Shown in pieces: positions 55,061-63,723 of a stretch of DNA of 64,000 nucleotides. The DNA comes from Bacteroidaceae bacterium. Lineage in GTDB: Bacteria; Bacteroidota; Bacteroidia; Bacteroidales; Bacteroidaceae. Numbering within the stretch: the stretch's first letter is position 1; the number at the start of each line of letters is the position of its first letter. A model generated the notes under the pieces. The model was not told the origin of the DNA. It saw nothing but the letters and a program-made list of their open reading frames with translations, and did no database searches. The position numbers and the translations under genes are program-made. The stretch covers positions 62,001 to 126,000 of the forward strand of contig JAFWYF010000010.1 in NCBI GenBank assembly GCA_017522785.1, given 5' to 3'.

Positions 55061-57385
55061 ATGATTATGAAAAAGATTGTTTATGGTATCTTATTCCTGT
55101 GTTGTGGATTGTTATCATGCTCCCAAAACACACCAACAGCCGACTATCGTGTTGTGCCATTGCCACAAGAGGTAAATGATGTCAGCGGGTCGGGATTTGT
55201 AATGAACAGTGCTACCACCATTGTTTGTTCTCAAGACGATGATGTTATGAGGCAAAATGCCGAATTCCTTAAAGAATTTATTAAGGAAAAGGTTGGTTTT
55301 GACTTGCAAATCAGCGATGTACAAACCGGTAATGACATTGTTCTCTCAACAAGTGAAATATCGGATAATCCCGAAGCGTATAAACTTGTTGTAACTTCCG
55401 ATGGAGTTAATATTACAGGTGCATCTCATGCAGGAGTGTTCTATGGCATGCAGACACTACGCAAATCACTACCTGCAAAAATATGTAGCGAAGTGAAACT
55501 TCCTTATGTAGAGATTACAGATGAGCCTCGCTTCTCTTATCGTGGTGCTCACCTCGATGTTTCACGCCATTTCTTTAATACCGACGAGATTAAACGCTTT
55601 GTCGATATGCTTGCTTTGCATAACATTAACCGTCTGCATTGGCATATTACCGACGACCAAGGTTGGCGCATTGAAATAAAAAAATATCCTAAACTGACTA
55701 CGATAGCCGCTCAACGCGATGAAACCGTTATAGGACGTAACAGTGGCGAGTATGATGGTGTGAAATATGGCCCATTCTTCTACACTCAAGATGAATGTAA
55801 AGAGATTGTGGAATATGCTGCAAAACGTCATATAACAGTTATTCCCGAAATTGATTTACCCGGACACATGCAAGCCGCATTGGCTGCATATCCTCAGTTT
55901 GGTTGCACCGGTGGTCCATACGAGGTTTGGAAAATGTGGGGTGTTTCCGACAATGTGTTATGCGCAGGAAACGATGCAACATTGGGTTTCATTGAAGATG
56001 TTCTTGCCGAGGTTGTAGAGGTGTTTCCATCTAAATATATCCATATAGGTGGCGACGAATGTCCTAAAACACAGTGGGAGAAATGTCCTAAATGTCAAGC
56101 TCGCATAAAGAAACTTGGTCTAAAAGATGATAGTAAGCATAGTGCCGAAATGTATTTACAGAGTTTTGTAATTTCACATGCCGAAAAATTCCTTAACAGC
56201 AAAGGACGTCAAATAATTGGTTGGGATGAGATTCTCGAAGGCGGTCTTGCTCCAAATGCTACAGTACATTCATGGCGTGGTGTTCAAGGTGGTATAGAAG
56301 CTGCAAAGCAGGGACACGACTGTATAATGTCGCCCACCGATTTCATGTATTTCGATTACTATCAAACAAAGTATGTCGATGATGAGCCTCTTGCAATTGG
56401 TGGTTATGTTCCTGTAGAAAAAGTTTATAGTTTTGAACCTATTCCCGATACACTTGCTGTCGAGCATGCTAAGCACATTGTAGGTGTTCAGGCAAACCTT
56501 TGGTCAGAGTATATTCCCACATATTCTCAGGTAGAATATATGGAACTACCTCGTATGGCTGCACTCTGCGAGGTACAATGGACTAACCCTGCTAAAAAGG
56601 ATTATGAAGATTTCAAACAACGTCTTATCAATTTAGTTAAGTTATACGATATCAAACAGTATAACTATGCTAAACACATCTTTCAGGTAAATGCGTCATT
56701 TTCAACTGATACAGTGAACAATGCAGTAGTTGTAAAATTGAATACTATCGACAACTCCCCTATTCACTACACAACCGATGGCAGTGAACCTACAACAGCA
56801 TCTCCTCTTTATAAATCTCCAATATCTATTAAAGAGAGTTGTACATTCAAAGCAAAAGGCTTTAGAGAAATAGGTGAAACCAAGACTTTTACAGAGAATA
56901 TTATTTATAACAAAGCAACAGCACGCCCCATAAAGATGTTGCAAAAGATAAATCCGCAATACACATTCGATGGTCCTCTCACACTCATAGATGGTTTGCA
57001 AGGTAGTCCTAACTATCGTACTGGCCGTTGGCTTGGTTTCACAGGAAACGACTTCGAGGCTGTTATTGACCTTGGTGCAGCAACAGATGTAAGCACTTTA
57101 ACTCTAAACACCAGCGTAAATCGTCTCGATTGGGTTTTTGATACTCGTGGAGTAATTATCTCTGTATCAGAAGATGGCAAAGAGTATAAAGAGCTTGTAA
57201 ATGAGAAATACGATACAATGAGCGAGAGCGACGAAGACAGAATATATATTCATAAATATACATTCCCCGCTTCTAAGGCACGTTTTGTAAAAGTTAAGGC
57301 ACTTGTTGAACATTGTATGCCTGCATGGCATGGTGCTACCGGAAAAGGCGCATTCTTGTTCGTTGATGAGATTATTATTGAATAA
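55061..57385 (+). CDS. GH20 beta-N-acetylhexosaminidase lipoprotein
   Basis: 774 residues (ATG 55061, or 55067 giving MKKIV). A lipoprotein signal ends in LLSCS. The glycoside hydrolase 20b-like domain (about 28-150) precedes the GH20 catalytic barrel, with HWHITDDQGWRIEIKKYP and the acid/base pair Asp332-Glu333 in HIGGDECPKTQW. After it come a chitobiase-type C-terminal domain (YTTDGSEPTTASPLYKSP, about 565-625) and an F5/8 type C (discoidin-like) sugar-binding domain to the end (LGFTGNDFEAVIDLG). It probably releases GlcNAc or GalNAc from glycans in the periplasm or at the surface. A terminator follows. Confidence 0.93.
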   Translation: MIMKKIVYGILFLCCGLLSCSQNTPTADYRVVPLPQEVNDVSGSGFVMNSATTIVCSQDDDVMRQNAEFLKEFIKEKVGFDLQISDVQTGNDIVLSTSEISDNPEAYKLVVTSDGVNITGASHAGVFYGMQTLRKSLPAKICSEVKLPYVEITDEPRFSYRGAHLDVSRHFFNTDEIKRFVDMLALHNINRLHWHITDDQGWRIEIKKYPKLTTIAAQRDETVIGRNSGEYDGVKYGPFFYTQDECKEIVEYAAKRHITVIPEIDLPGHMQAALAAYPQFGCTGGPYEVWKMWGVSDNVLCAGNDATLGFIEDVLAEVVEVFPSKYIHIGGDECPKTQWEKCPKCQARIKKLGLKDDSKHSAEMYLQSFVISHAEKFLNSKGRQIIGWDEILEGGLAPNATVHSWRGVQGGIEAAKQGHDCIMSPTDFMYFDYYQTKYVDDEPLAIGGYVPVEKVYSFEPIPDTLAVEHAKHIVGVQANLWSEYIPTYSQVEYMELPRMAALCEVQWTNPAKKDYEDFKQRLINLVKLYDIKQYNYAKHIFQVNASFSTDTVNNAVVVKLNTIDNSPIHYTTDGSEPTTASPLYKSPISIKESCTFKAKGFREIGETKTFTENIIYNKATARPIKMLQKINPQYTFDGPLTLIDGLQGSPNYRTGRWLGFTGNDFEAVIDLGAATDVSTLTLNTSVNRLDWVFDTRGVIISVSEDGKEYKELVNEKYDTMSESDEDRIYIHKYTFPASKARFVKVKALVEHCMPAWHGATGKGAFLFVDEIIIE

Positions 57386-57404
57386 CACAACACTCCTTTA
57401 TGAC

Positions 57405-57439
57405 AAAATGTCAGATGGAAACATCTGGCATTTTTTTTG
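57405..57439 (+). terminator. Rho-independent terminator
   Basis: AAAATGTCAGATG (57405-57417), loop GAAA, CATCTGGCATTTT (57422-57434) with one G-T pair, then a T run. It ends the acyltransferase-hexosaminidase transcript. Confidence 0.85.
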
Positions 57440-57468
57440 TTTTATATAGTACAGAACAATAATGTTCG
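57436..57468 (+). promoter_or_regulatory. Promoter candidate of htpG
   Basis: TTTG at 57436-57439 (sharing the T run of the terminator), 21 bases, AATGTTCG at 57461-57468, which misses the first T of TAnnTTCG. Start near 57475, leader about 25 bases. Confidence 0.4.
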
Positions 57469-57499
57469 CAATAGAGTTAATAATTAAAAATTTTATAAT

Positions 57500-59548
57500 A
57501 TGCAAAAAGGTAATATCGGGGTTACAACAGAGAACATTTTCCCCGTCATCAAAAAATTTCTTTATAGCGATCACGAAATATTCTTACGTGAGATAGTTTC
57601 TAATGCTATAGATGCTACACATAAACTTAAGACACTCTACGAAAAAGGAGAGTACAAAGGCGAACTTGGTAATTTGCAAGTAACAGTTTCGTTAGGAGAC
57701 GGCACACTCACCGTTAGTGATAATGGTATAGGTTTAACTGCCGAAGAGATAGAAAAATATATTAATCAGATTGCACTTTCGGGAGCAACAGATTTCTTGG
57801 AGAAATATAAGGATACAGCAAATTCCATTATAGGACACTTTGGTCTTGGTTTCTACTCTGCATTTATGGTATCAAAGAAAGTAGAGATTGTAACCAAATC
57901 CTATAAAGAGGATGCAAAATCGGTAAAATGGAGTTGTGATGGCAGTCCCGAATACATGCTAAGTGATGGCGACCGCAAAGAGCGTGGAACCGACATCATA
58001 ATGTATATCGACGACGACAGCAAAGAGTTTCTTGAAGAACAGCGTATAAGCGCTATACTCAACAAATATTGTCGTTTCTTGCCTGTACCCATTGCTTTTG
58101 GTAAAAAGAAAGAGTGGAAAGATGGCAAACAGGTAGAAACAGCAGAGGATAATATAATAAACGATACAACTCCGCTATGGACCCGCAAGCCCAGCGAATT
58201 GAAAGACGAGGATTACAAAGAGTTCTATCGCAAACTATACCCTATGAGTGATGAACCTCTCTTTTGGATACATTTGAATGTCGATTTCCCATTCCACCTC
58301 ACAGGAATACTCTATTTCCCCAAAATAAAGAGCAATATCGATTTACAAAAGAATAAAATTTTATTGTTCTGTAACCAAGTGTATGTTACCGACGAGGTCG
58401 AAGGCATTGTTCCCGACTTCTTGACACTGATGCATGGTGTAATAGATTCACCGGACATTCCTTTGAACGTATCACGCTCCTACCTGCAAAGCGATTCTAA
58501 CGTAAAGAAGATATCTTCGTATATCTCCAAAAAAGTATCGGACAGATTGCAATCGATATTCAAGAATGATAGGAGCGAGTTCGAAACAAAGTGGAACGAC
58601 CTTAAGATATTTATAAACTATGGTATGCTCACCGAAGAGGATTTCTACGATAAAGCAAGTAAATTTGCTCTATTGCAAGATACCGATTCAAAGATGTACA
58701 CCTTTGAAGAATATAAAACTCTTGTCAGTGCCGAACAGACCGACAAAGATGGTAACCTGATTTATCTCTATGCAAACAACAGAGAGAAAGAATATAGTTT
58801 CATAGAGGCTGCAACAAACAGAGGCTACAATGTACTACTCATGGATGGTCAGCTTGATGTAGCGTTAATAAGTATGTTGGAGCGTAAATTTGAGAAAACT
58901 CGTTTCACACGTGTAGACAGTGATATTGTAGACAATCTCATTGTAAAAGAGGATAGAAAAGTATCTTCACTTGGCGACAAAGAGCGTGATATACTAACCG
59001 GTATATTCCAGAGCCAATTGCCCAAAATGGAGAAAAAAGAGTTCTATGTTCAGGTTCAAGCAATGGGAGAGAATGCAGCACCGGTAACAATAACACAGGC
59101 TGAATATATGCGTCGTATGAAAGAGATGGCGGCTATACAACCCGGTATGGCTTTCTATGGCGAAATGCCCGACATGTTCAATGTGTTGCTCAACGAAGAC
59201 CATCCCATAGTTAAACATCTTCTCGAAGAGGCAAACGGCGCATGCGCCGATGAACTTAAACCAATAGAGGACAAATTGGTAGCATTAGAGGCCCACAGAG
59301 CAAAACTTAACGAAGCTAGTAAGGATAAAAAGATTGAGGATATTCCTCAGAGCGAGAAAGACGAACTTGCCGATACCGAAAAGGCAATTGCCGATGAGAA
59401 AGGCAACAAAGAGGCTGTTCTTGGCAAGTATGCCGCAAACAACAAACAGGTTCGACAATTGATAGATTTAACTTTGTTGCAAAACAATATGCTCACAGGA
59501 GAGGCACTCAGCAACTTTGTTAAGCGTAGCATAGAAATGATGAAATAA
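57500..59548 (+). CDS. htpG: Chaperone HtpG (Hsp90)
   Basis: Bacterial Hsp90, 682 residues. The ATP-binding Bergerat fold is in the N domain: FLREIVSNAIDATHKL (catalytic Glu and Asn), DNGIGLTAEEI and GHFGLGFYSAFMVS. The middle domain has the arginine-bearing LNVSRSYLQSD, and the C domain has the dimerising end. A Lys/Glu-rich insert near residue 600-640 (KLNEASKDKKIEDIPQSEKD) is a clade feature. It is a single gene. Confidence 0.96.
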   Translation: MQKGNIGVTTENIFPVIKKFLYSDHEIFLREIVSNAIDATHKLKTLYEKGEYKGELGNLQVTVSLGDGTLTVSDNGIGLTAEEIEKYINQIALSGATDFLEKYKDTANSIIGHFGLGFYSAFMVSKKVEIVTKSYKEDAKSVKWSCDGSPEYMLSDGDRKERGTDIIMYIDDDSKEFLEEQRISAILNKYCRFLPVPIAFGKKKEWKDGKQVETAEDNIINDTTPLWTRKPSELKDEDYKEFYRKLYPMSDEPLFWIHLNVDFPFHLTGILYFPKIKSNIDLQKNKILLFCNQVYVTDEVEGIVPDFLTLMHGVIDSPDIPLNVSRSYLQSDSNVKKISSYISKKVSDRLQSIFKNDRSEFETKWNDLKIFINYGMLTEEDFYDKASKFALLQDTDSKMYTFEEYKTLVSAEQTDKDGNLIYLYANNREKEYSFIEAATNRGYNVLLMDGQLDVALISMLERKFEKTRFTRVDSDIVDNLIVKEDRKVSSLGDKERDILTGIFQSQLPKMEKKEFYVQVQAMGENAAPVTITQAEYMRRMKEMAAIQPGMAFYGEMPDMFNVLLNEDHPIVKHLLEEANGACADELKPIEDKLVALEAHRAKLNEASKDKKIEDIPQSEKDELADTEKAIADEKGNKEAVLGKYAANNKQVRQLIDLTLLQNNMLTGEALSNFVKRSIEMMK

Positions 59549-59560
59549 TTTGAATACAAC

Positions 59561-59610
59561 AGAAAAGACATCGGTAATTTGCTTCTATATAGATTGCCGA
59601 TGTCTTTTCT
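59561..59610 (+). terminator. Hairpin after htpG
   Basis: AGAAAAGACATCGG (59561-59574) and CCGATGTCTTTTCT (59597-59610) form a 14-bp stem with a 22-base loop; the T run is modest. Its right arm contacts the next gene's promoter. Confidence 0.65.
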
Positions 59611-59624
59611 ATTATATATATTCG
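59593..59624 (+). promoter_or_regulatory. Promoter of the GNAT gene
   Basis: ATTG at 59593-59596, 20 bases, TATATTCG at 59617-59624. The start point near 59631 lies about 14 bases before the ATG at 59645, which decides that start against the TTG at 59579. The -33 element is inside the loop of the htpG hairpin. Confidence 0.55.
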
Positions 59625-59644
59625 CAGAAATAAACCAATGTTGT

Positions 59645-60181
59645 ATGATTACCCTCGAAAGAATAAAAAACATAAATAGCAACGAATATCTTTTTACAGA
59701 GATGTTGCTGACACAATCTTTTCCCATTGATGAATACCGAAACCTCGATGAGCAAAAACAGAATGTATCGACGCTGGATATATTCCATCTGTACGTTGCA
59801 AAAGATAAAGGGACCCCTATCGCTTTCATAAGTATATGGAAATTCCATGATTTTAGTTATGTAGAGCATTTTGCAATAGAGCCTACAATGCGAAACAAAG
59901 GCTATGGTTTTATGGTGTTGGATAAAGTAAAAGAACAAGAGCCCCGTATTGTCCTAGAGGTTGAGATACCCGATAATAAAGTTGCACAAAAGCGTATAGA
60001 TTTTTATACAAGAAACGGCTTTCTTTTGTGCAAGAAACAGTATATACAACCGGCATATCGTCCCGAAGGGAATGAGTTGCCCATGCACATAATGTACTAT
60101 GGCAATGTAGATATAGAAAAAGAGTTCGATAAAATTAAAAATCAACTCTACCTCCATGTTTATGGCAAAAATATCGAATAA
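59645..60181 (+). CDS. GNAT-family N-acetyltransferase
   Basis: 178 residues. The acetyl-CoA loop is RNKGYGFMVLD (Arg-x-x-Gly-x-Gly form), after VEHFAIEPTM, followed by IVLEVEIPDNKVAQKRIDFY and TRNGFLLC, the usual C-terminal motif B. An extended frame back to TTG 59579 is refused because it passes through the promoter and hairpin. Substrate unknown. The gene is monocistronic. Confidence 0.88.
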   Translation: MITLERIKNINSNEYLFTEMLLTQSFPIDEYRNLDEQKQNVSTLDIFHLYVAKDKGTPIAFISIWKFHDFSYVEHFAIEPTMRNKGYGFMVLDKVKEQEPRIVLEVEIPDNKVAQKRIDFYTRNGFLLCKKQYIQPAYRPEGNELPMHIMYYGNVDIEKEFDKIKNQLYLHVYGKNIE

Positions 60182-60247
60182 CAGTTATTGACAAACTCGT
60201 TTAAAATTTTTTAAACCATAAATTCATAAATAGATATAATAATAGAT

Positions 60248-60255
60248 TATTTTTG
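60248..60255 (+). promoter_or_regulatory. -7 box for the patatin gene
   Basis: TATTTTTG at 60248-60255. A start point near 60262 would fall on the TTG at 60263, which makes the GTG at 60296 the natural start (leader about 34 bases). Confidence 0.5.
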
Positions 60256-60295
60256 CATCGAGTTGCACAATTATTCTTTTAAGATTATAAAGAGA

Positions 60296-62578
60296 GTGAA
60301 AAAAATAATATTATCGATACTGCTGGCATTGCTTCTTCCGCAAATTATGCTGAGTCAAACTGTTGGCTTGGTAATGAGTGGTGGTGGAGCACGTGGTATT
60401 GCACATATTGGAGTGATACAGGCACTTGAAGAGAACAACATACCAATAGACTATGTTGCCGGAACCTCTATGGGAGCAATTGTCGCGGCATTGTATGCTA
60501 TGGGTTATTCGCCACAAGATATGAAGGATATCTTAGCGTCAGAAGATTTTCACAACTGGCAAACCGGAAATATGGACAAGAACTATATGTTCTATTTCAG
60601 ACGCAACAAAGAGGTTCCCGAACTGTTGAGCCTTAATTTCGATTTAAAGGACTCTATTCGCATCTACAAACCATCTATAAACCTTATAAATCCCAACCCA
60701 ATGAGTTTGGGATTTTTGGAAACATATTCACAATATACAGCATTGTGTAACAACAATTTCGATAGTTTGTTTGTCCCATTTCGTGCAGTAGCATCCGATA
60801 TATATAATAAAAAACAGGTTATATTCGATAAAGGAGATTTGGGAGATGCTGTTCGTGCATCAATGACATTCCCATTGGTATTCAAACCAATAAAAAAAGA
60901 TAGCGTACTTTTGTACGATGGTGGTATCTTTAATAATTTCCCAGCCGATGTAATGAAGCGCGATTTTAACCCCGATTTCATGATTGGTAGCGTGGTTAGT
61001 AAAAATGCCGGAAAACCCGATGATACTAATCTCATGAATCAGGTTCTAAATCTGGCTATGGATAAAAGCAATTACACATTGCCCGATAGTAATGGTGTGC
61101 TTCTTACTATGGATTTGAGCAGGATTGCACTACTCGACTTTCATAAATTGGACGAGGTCTGCGAGGTCGGCTACAATGCCATGAACGAAATGATAGATTC
61201 TGTCAAACGTTCTGTTTCACGACGTGTCGATAGCACTTACCTTGCCAACCGACGAGCAGAGTTCAAGAAGCGTTTGCCTCCGTTGCGCTTCAAAAATATT
61301 GAAATTAACGGTGCTACAGCAGAACAGCAACGATTTATCAAGAAAGAGTTTCACGACGAAGGCGAGATATTCGACTATCCCGAATGCAAGAAAGCATTTT
61401 ACCGTCTGCTGTCCGGAAATTCAATAATTGCAATAGTGCCACATGCTACCTATAACAGAACAGATAGCACATATACGTTGCATCTCGATGTTGAGATGGC
61501 GCCTCCTTTTACCCTAAAAATGGGTGGAGCACTATCTACAAACAATTCAAACCAAATATATTACGGATTACATTACCGAAACTTCAAAAAACGTTCAAAG
61601 GAGTTTATATTAGATGGTCAATTAGGAAAAATCTATAACAATGTTCAACTGTCGGGGCGTTTCGACTTTGCTACAGAGGTTCCATTCTCTCTAAAACTGA
61701 TAGGTTCGCTATCCACAATCGACTACTACAACATGGAATACATGTTTACAAAAGAGAATGCAGTTGCTTTGAACCATCAAAGAGAAATGTTCGTAAAAAT
61801 GAAGATGACACTACCCTTTCTCATGCGCAAAAAAGCAGAGTTTGGTGTTGGAGTCGCATATATGAAAGACGAATATATAAATTCAAATATCATAGATTTG
61901 AATTTGCCTCAATTCGATAGAAACAGAAACTATTTATTTGGTGGTTCACTTAAGTTCGAAGGTAATACACTCGATCATCAGGCATTCCCCACAAGTGGTT
62001 CTTGCGAATCGTTAAGAGCACAATTTTTTTTAGGAAAAGAGAAATTCCATAGTCCACAACGAGGCGTGTTGAGCAAAGAGCAACAGTCGTGGCTGCAAAT
62101 GAGTTATACCCGCAAGGAATATTTTCAGTTAAACAATCATTTTGTATTGGGTGCTATGGTAGATATTTTTTATTCCACACGAGGTCTATCATCAACATAT
62201 CAGACAACAATGATGCAGGCAGGAGCATTTACACCCACAATGAACAGCCTCTTTAACTATAATACAAAGTACAGAGCAAACCAATATGTAGCCGGAGGTA
62301 TTAGCCCAATATACAAGATAAATAATTTCATACAACTCAAATGGGGAATGTATGGCTTTGTCCCCTATCGCGAGATTCGCGAAAAGAGTGATGGAACAGC
62401 CTATTTTAGCGAGAAACGTTTTAATAACTTTCAATATATAACAGAATTGGCATTGGCATGCAAGTTCTCCAAATTAGAACTTAGCACCTTTATCGACTAT
62501 TATAGTTCCAACAGAAGTGCAGTAAATATTGGTTTAACTTTGGGATGGTTCTTGTTGAACGAGCGATTTATCGAATAA
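60296..62578 (+). CDS. Patatin-like phospholipase with outer-membrane barrel
   Basis: 760 residues with the GTG start at 60296 (VKKIILSILLALLLPQ is a proper signal peptide); the TTG at 60263 is rejected. The patatin lipase domain comes first: oxyanion loop SGGGARG, nucleophile Ser58 in GTSMG, and the Asp of DGGIFNNFP. Next is a POTRA-like domain (about 325-400, KNIEINGATAEQQRFIKKEF) and a C-terminal beta-barrel of the BamA/surface-antigen type. This is the PlpD-like arrangement (type Vd autotransporter), so the lipase domain would be moved through or held at the outer membrane. Common in Bacteroidetes. Confidence 0.88.
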   Translation: MKKIILSILLALLLPQIMLSQTVGLVMSGGGARGIAHIGVIQALEENNIPIDYVAGTSMGAIVAALYAMGYSPQDMKDILASEDFHNWQTGNMDKNYMFYFRRNKEVPELLSLNFDLKDSIRIYKPSINLINPNPMSLGFLETYSQYTALCNNNFDSLFVPFRAVASDIYNKKQVIFDKGDLGDAVRASMTFPLVFKPIKKDSVLLYDGGIFNNFPADVMKRDFNPDFMIGSVVSKNAGKPDDTNLMNQVLNLAMDKSNYTLPDSNGVLLTMDLSRIALLDFHKLDEVCEVGYNAMNEMIDSVKRSVSRRVDSTYLANRRAEFKKRLPPLRFKNIEINGATAEQQRFIKKEFHDEGEIFDYPECKKAFYRLLSGNSIIAIVPHATYNRTDSTYTLHLDVEMAPPFTLKMGGALSTNNSNQIYYGLHYRNFKKRSKEFILDGQLGKIYNNVQLSGRFDFATEVPFSLKLIGSLSTIDYYNMEYMFTKENAVALNHQREMFVKMKMTLPFLMRKKAEFGVGVAYMKDEYINSNIIDLNLPQFDRNRNYLFGGSLKFEGNTLDHQAFPTSGSCESLRAQFFLGKEKFHSPQRGVLSKEQQSWLQMSYTRKEYFQLNNHFVLGAMVDIFYSTRGLSSTYQTTMMQAGAFTPTMNSLFNYNTKYRANQYVAGGISPIYKINNFIQLKWGMYGFVPYREIREKSDGTAYFSEKRFNNFQYITELALACKFSKLELSTFIDYYSSNRSAVNIGLTLGWFLLNERFIE

Positions 62579-62612
62579 ATATTGCGAAAAAGTGAAAAAA
62601 AAGTGCAAATGT

Positions 62613-62643
62613 TTTGGTAGTATAAAAAAAAGCATTACCTTTG
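62613..62643 (+). promoter_or_regulatory. Promoter of tRNA-Arg
   Basis: TTTG at 62613-62616, 19 bases and TACCTTTG at 62636-62643: an exact consensus promoter. Start near 62650, about ten bases before the mature tRNA. Confidence 0.85.
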
Positions 62644-62660
62644 CACTGTCAAACGACAAC

Positions 62661-62734
62661 GGTCTCGTAGCTCAACTGAATAGAGCATCTGACTACGGAT
62701 CAGAAGGTTGCAGGTTTGAATCCTGCCGGGATCA
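62661..62734 (+). tRNA. tRNA-Arg (ACG)
   Basis: 74-base cloverleaf: acceptor arms GGTCTCG and CGGGATC with discriminator A, D arm with AGCTCAACTGAATAGAGC, anticodon stem around CTACGGA with anticodon ACG (wobble inosine after TadA), and T arm GCAGGTTTGAATCCTGC. CCA is not encoded. Reads Arg CGN codons. The seven-pair acceptor stem includes two G-U pairs. The 63-codon ORF that covers it is a shadow. Confidence 0.96.
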
Positions 62735-62735
62735 C

Positions 62736-62763
62736 AAAAAGGAACTCAAAAGAGTTCCTTTTT
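62736..62763 (+). terminator. Terminator of tRNA-Arg
   Basis: AAAAAGGAACTC (62736-62747), loop AAAA, GAGTTCCTTTTT (62752-62763) directly after the tRNA. Confidence 0.88.
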
Positions 62764-62800
62764 TCGTTTTATACTACCTTTAAATAAATTCTCAAGATGC

Positions 62801-62831
62801 ATTGGCAAATTGGCAATTCTCATTATTTTTG
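62801..62831 (+). promoter_or_regulatory. Promoter of the BASS transporter gene
   Basis: ATTG at 62801-62804, 19 bases, TATTTTTG at 62824-62831. The start near 62838 gives about 20 bases to the ATG at 62858 and rules out a start at TTG 62810. Confidence 0.6.
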
Positions 62832-62857
62832 CGACGGAAAAACAACAGTTGCAGCAG

Positions 62858-63712
62858 ATGAATACAATTTGGATAGTTATGCCCATTCTTATTGTGCTTA
62901 TGTTCCTGCTGGGAACCGAGCTCAACAAGGAGGCATTTATAAACGTAGTACGCCACCCCAAAGCAGTTATTCTGGGAATGACAGGACAGATAGTATTACT
63001 GCCTTTGATAGCCTTTTTGCTTGCATGGCTGTTCGATATGCCTGCCGTCTATTTTATGGGCTTGGTTCTCATTGCCTGTTGCCCGGGCGGCAGCTCCTCA
63101 AACGTTTTCTCTATGCTTGCCGGTGGCGACGTAGCCCTCTCGGTTACACTCACTGCATTGAGCAGCATCATTACACTCTTCACGCTCCCCTTAATTATGG
63201 CATTTACCTCGCAATTTGTTTCTCACAATGCAGGAATAACAATAGAACTGCCCATAGGCCGTTTGCTGCTGCAGAACATAGTACTGCTGTTTGTTCCGCT
63301 GTTGGCAGGGTGGCTTTTCAGATGGCGATATCCCGCGCAGGCTGCCGTAACAGGTAAAGCGCTTAACAAGATAGCTTTTCCGGCACTTATGTTGCTGGCA
63401 TTCCTTTTCTTTTTGCAATATACCCGGGAAATTATAGACAATTTCGCTATCACAGGCATTGCCTGCGGCACGCTCATTATGGCAAGTATGCTTTGCAGCT
63501 CGCTGCTGGCACGCATAGGCAAGCTCACAAGTGCTGTGCGCCACACAATTGTAATTGAGGTGGGAATGCAGAATGCAGCGCAAGCCATAGCCATAGCCTG
63601 CTCACCATTCATCTTCAACAGTGGCGAAATGGCTATCCCGGCAATCATCTACGCACTGCTTATGAACGTAATTCTCTTGCTTTATATTCTAAAATTCAAA
63701 TACTCTAAATAA
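62858..63712 (+). CDS. Bile acid:sodium symporter (BASS) family transporter
   Basis: 284 residues, about nine or ten helices. The BASS signature is LIACCPGGSSSNVFSMLAGG; VIEVGMQNAAQAIAIACSPF is the second conserved helix pair with crossing unwound segments. In bacteria such proteins take up bile acids, pantoate or keto acids with Na+; the substrate is not known here. A 186-codon frame in another reading phase over the same DNA is a shadow. GC content is clearly higher than upstream. Confidence 0.88.
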   Translation: MNTIWIVMPILIVLMFLLGTELNKEAFINVVRHPKAVILGMTGQIVLLPLIAFLLAWLFDMPAVYFMGLVLIACCPGGSSSNVFSMLAGGDVALSVTLTALSSIITLFTLPLIMAFTSQFVSHNAGITIELPIGRLLLQNIVLLFVPLLAGWLFRWRYPAQAAVTGKALNKIAFPALMLLAFLFFLQYTREIIDNFAITGIACGTLIMASMLCSSLLARIGKLTSAVRHTIVIEVGMQNAAQAIAIACSPFIFNSGEMAIPAIIYALLMNVILLLYILKFKYSK

Positions 63713-63723
63713 CACAACAAGCT

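Noticed and set aside
59579-59644. N-terminal extension of the GNAT protein from TTG
   Set aside because: It runs through the htpG hairpin and the GNAT -7 box.
62592-62783. 63-codon plus-strand frame across the tRNA
   Set aside because: It covers tRNA-Arg and its terminator; the tRNA explains the sequence.
62797-63357. 186-codon frame overlapping the BASS transporter
   Set aside because: The BASS frame has conserved family motifs over the same bases; this one is Cys/Tyr-rich without homology and arises from raised GC content.
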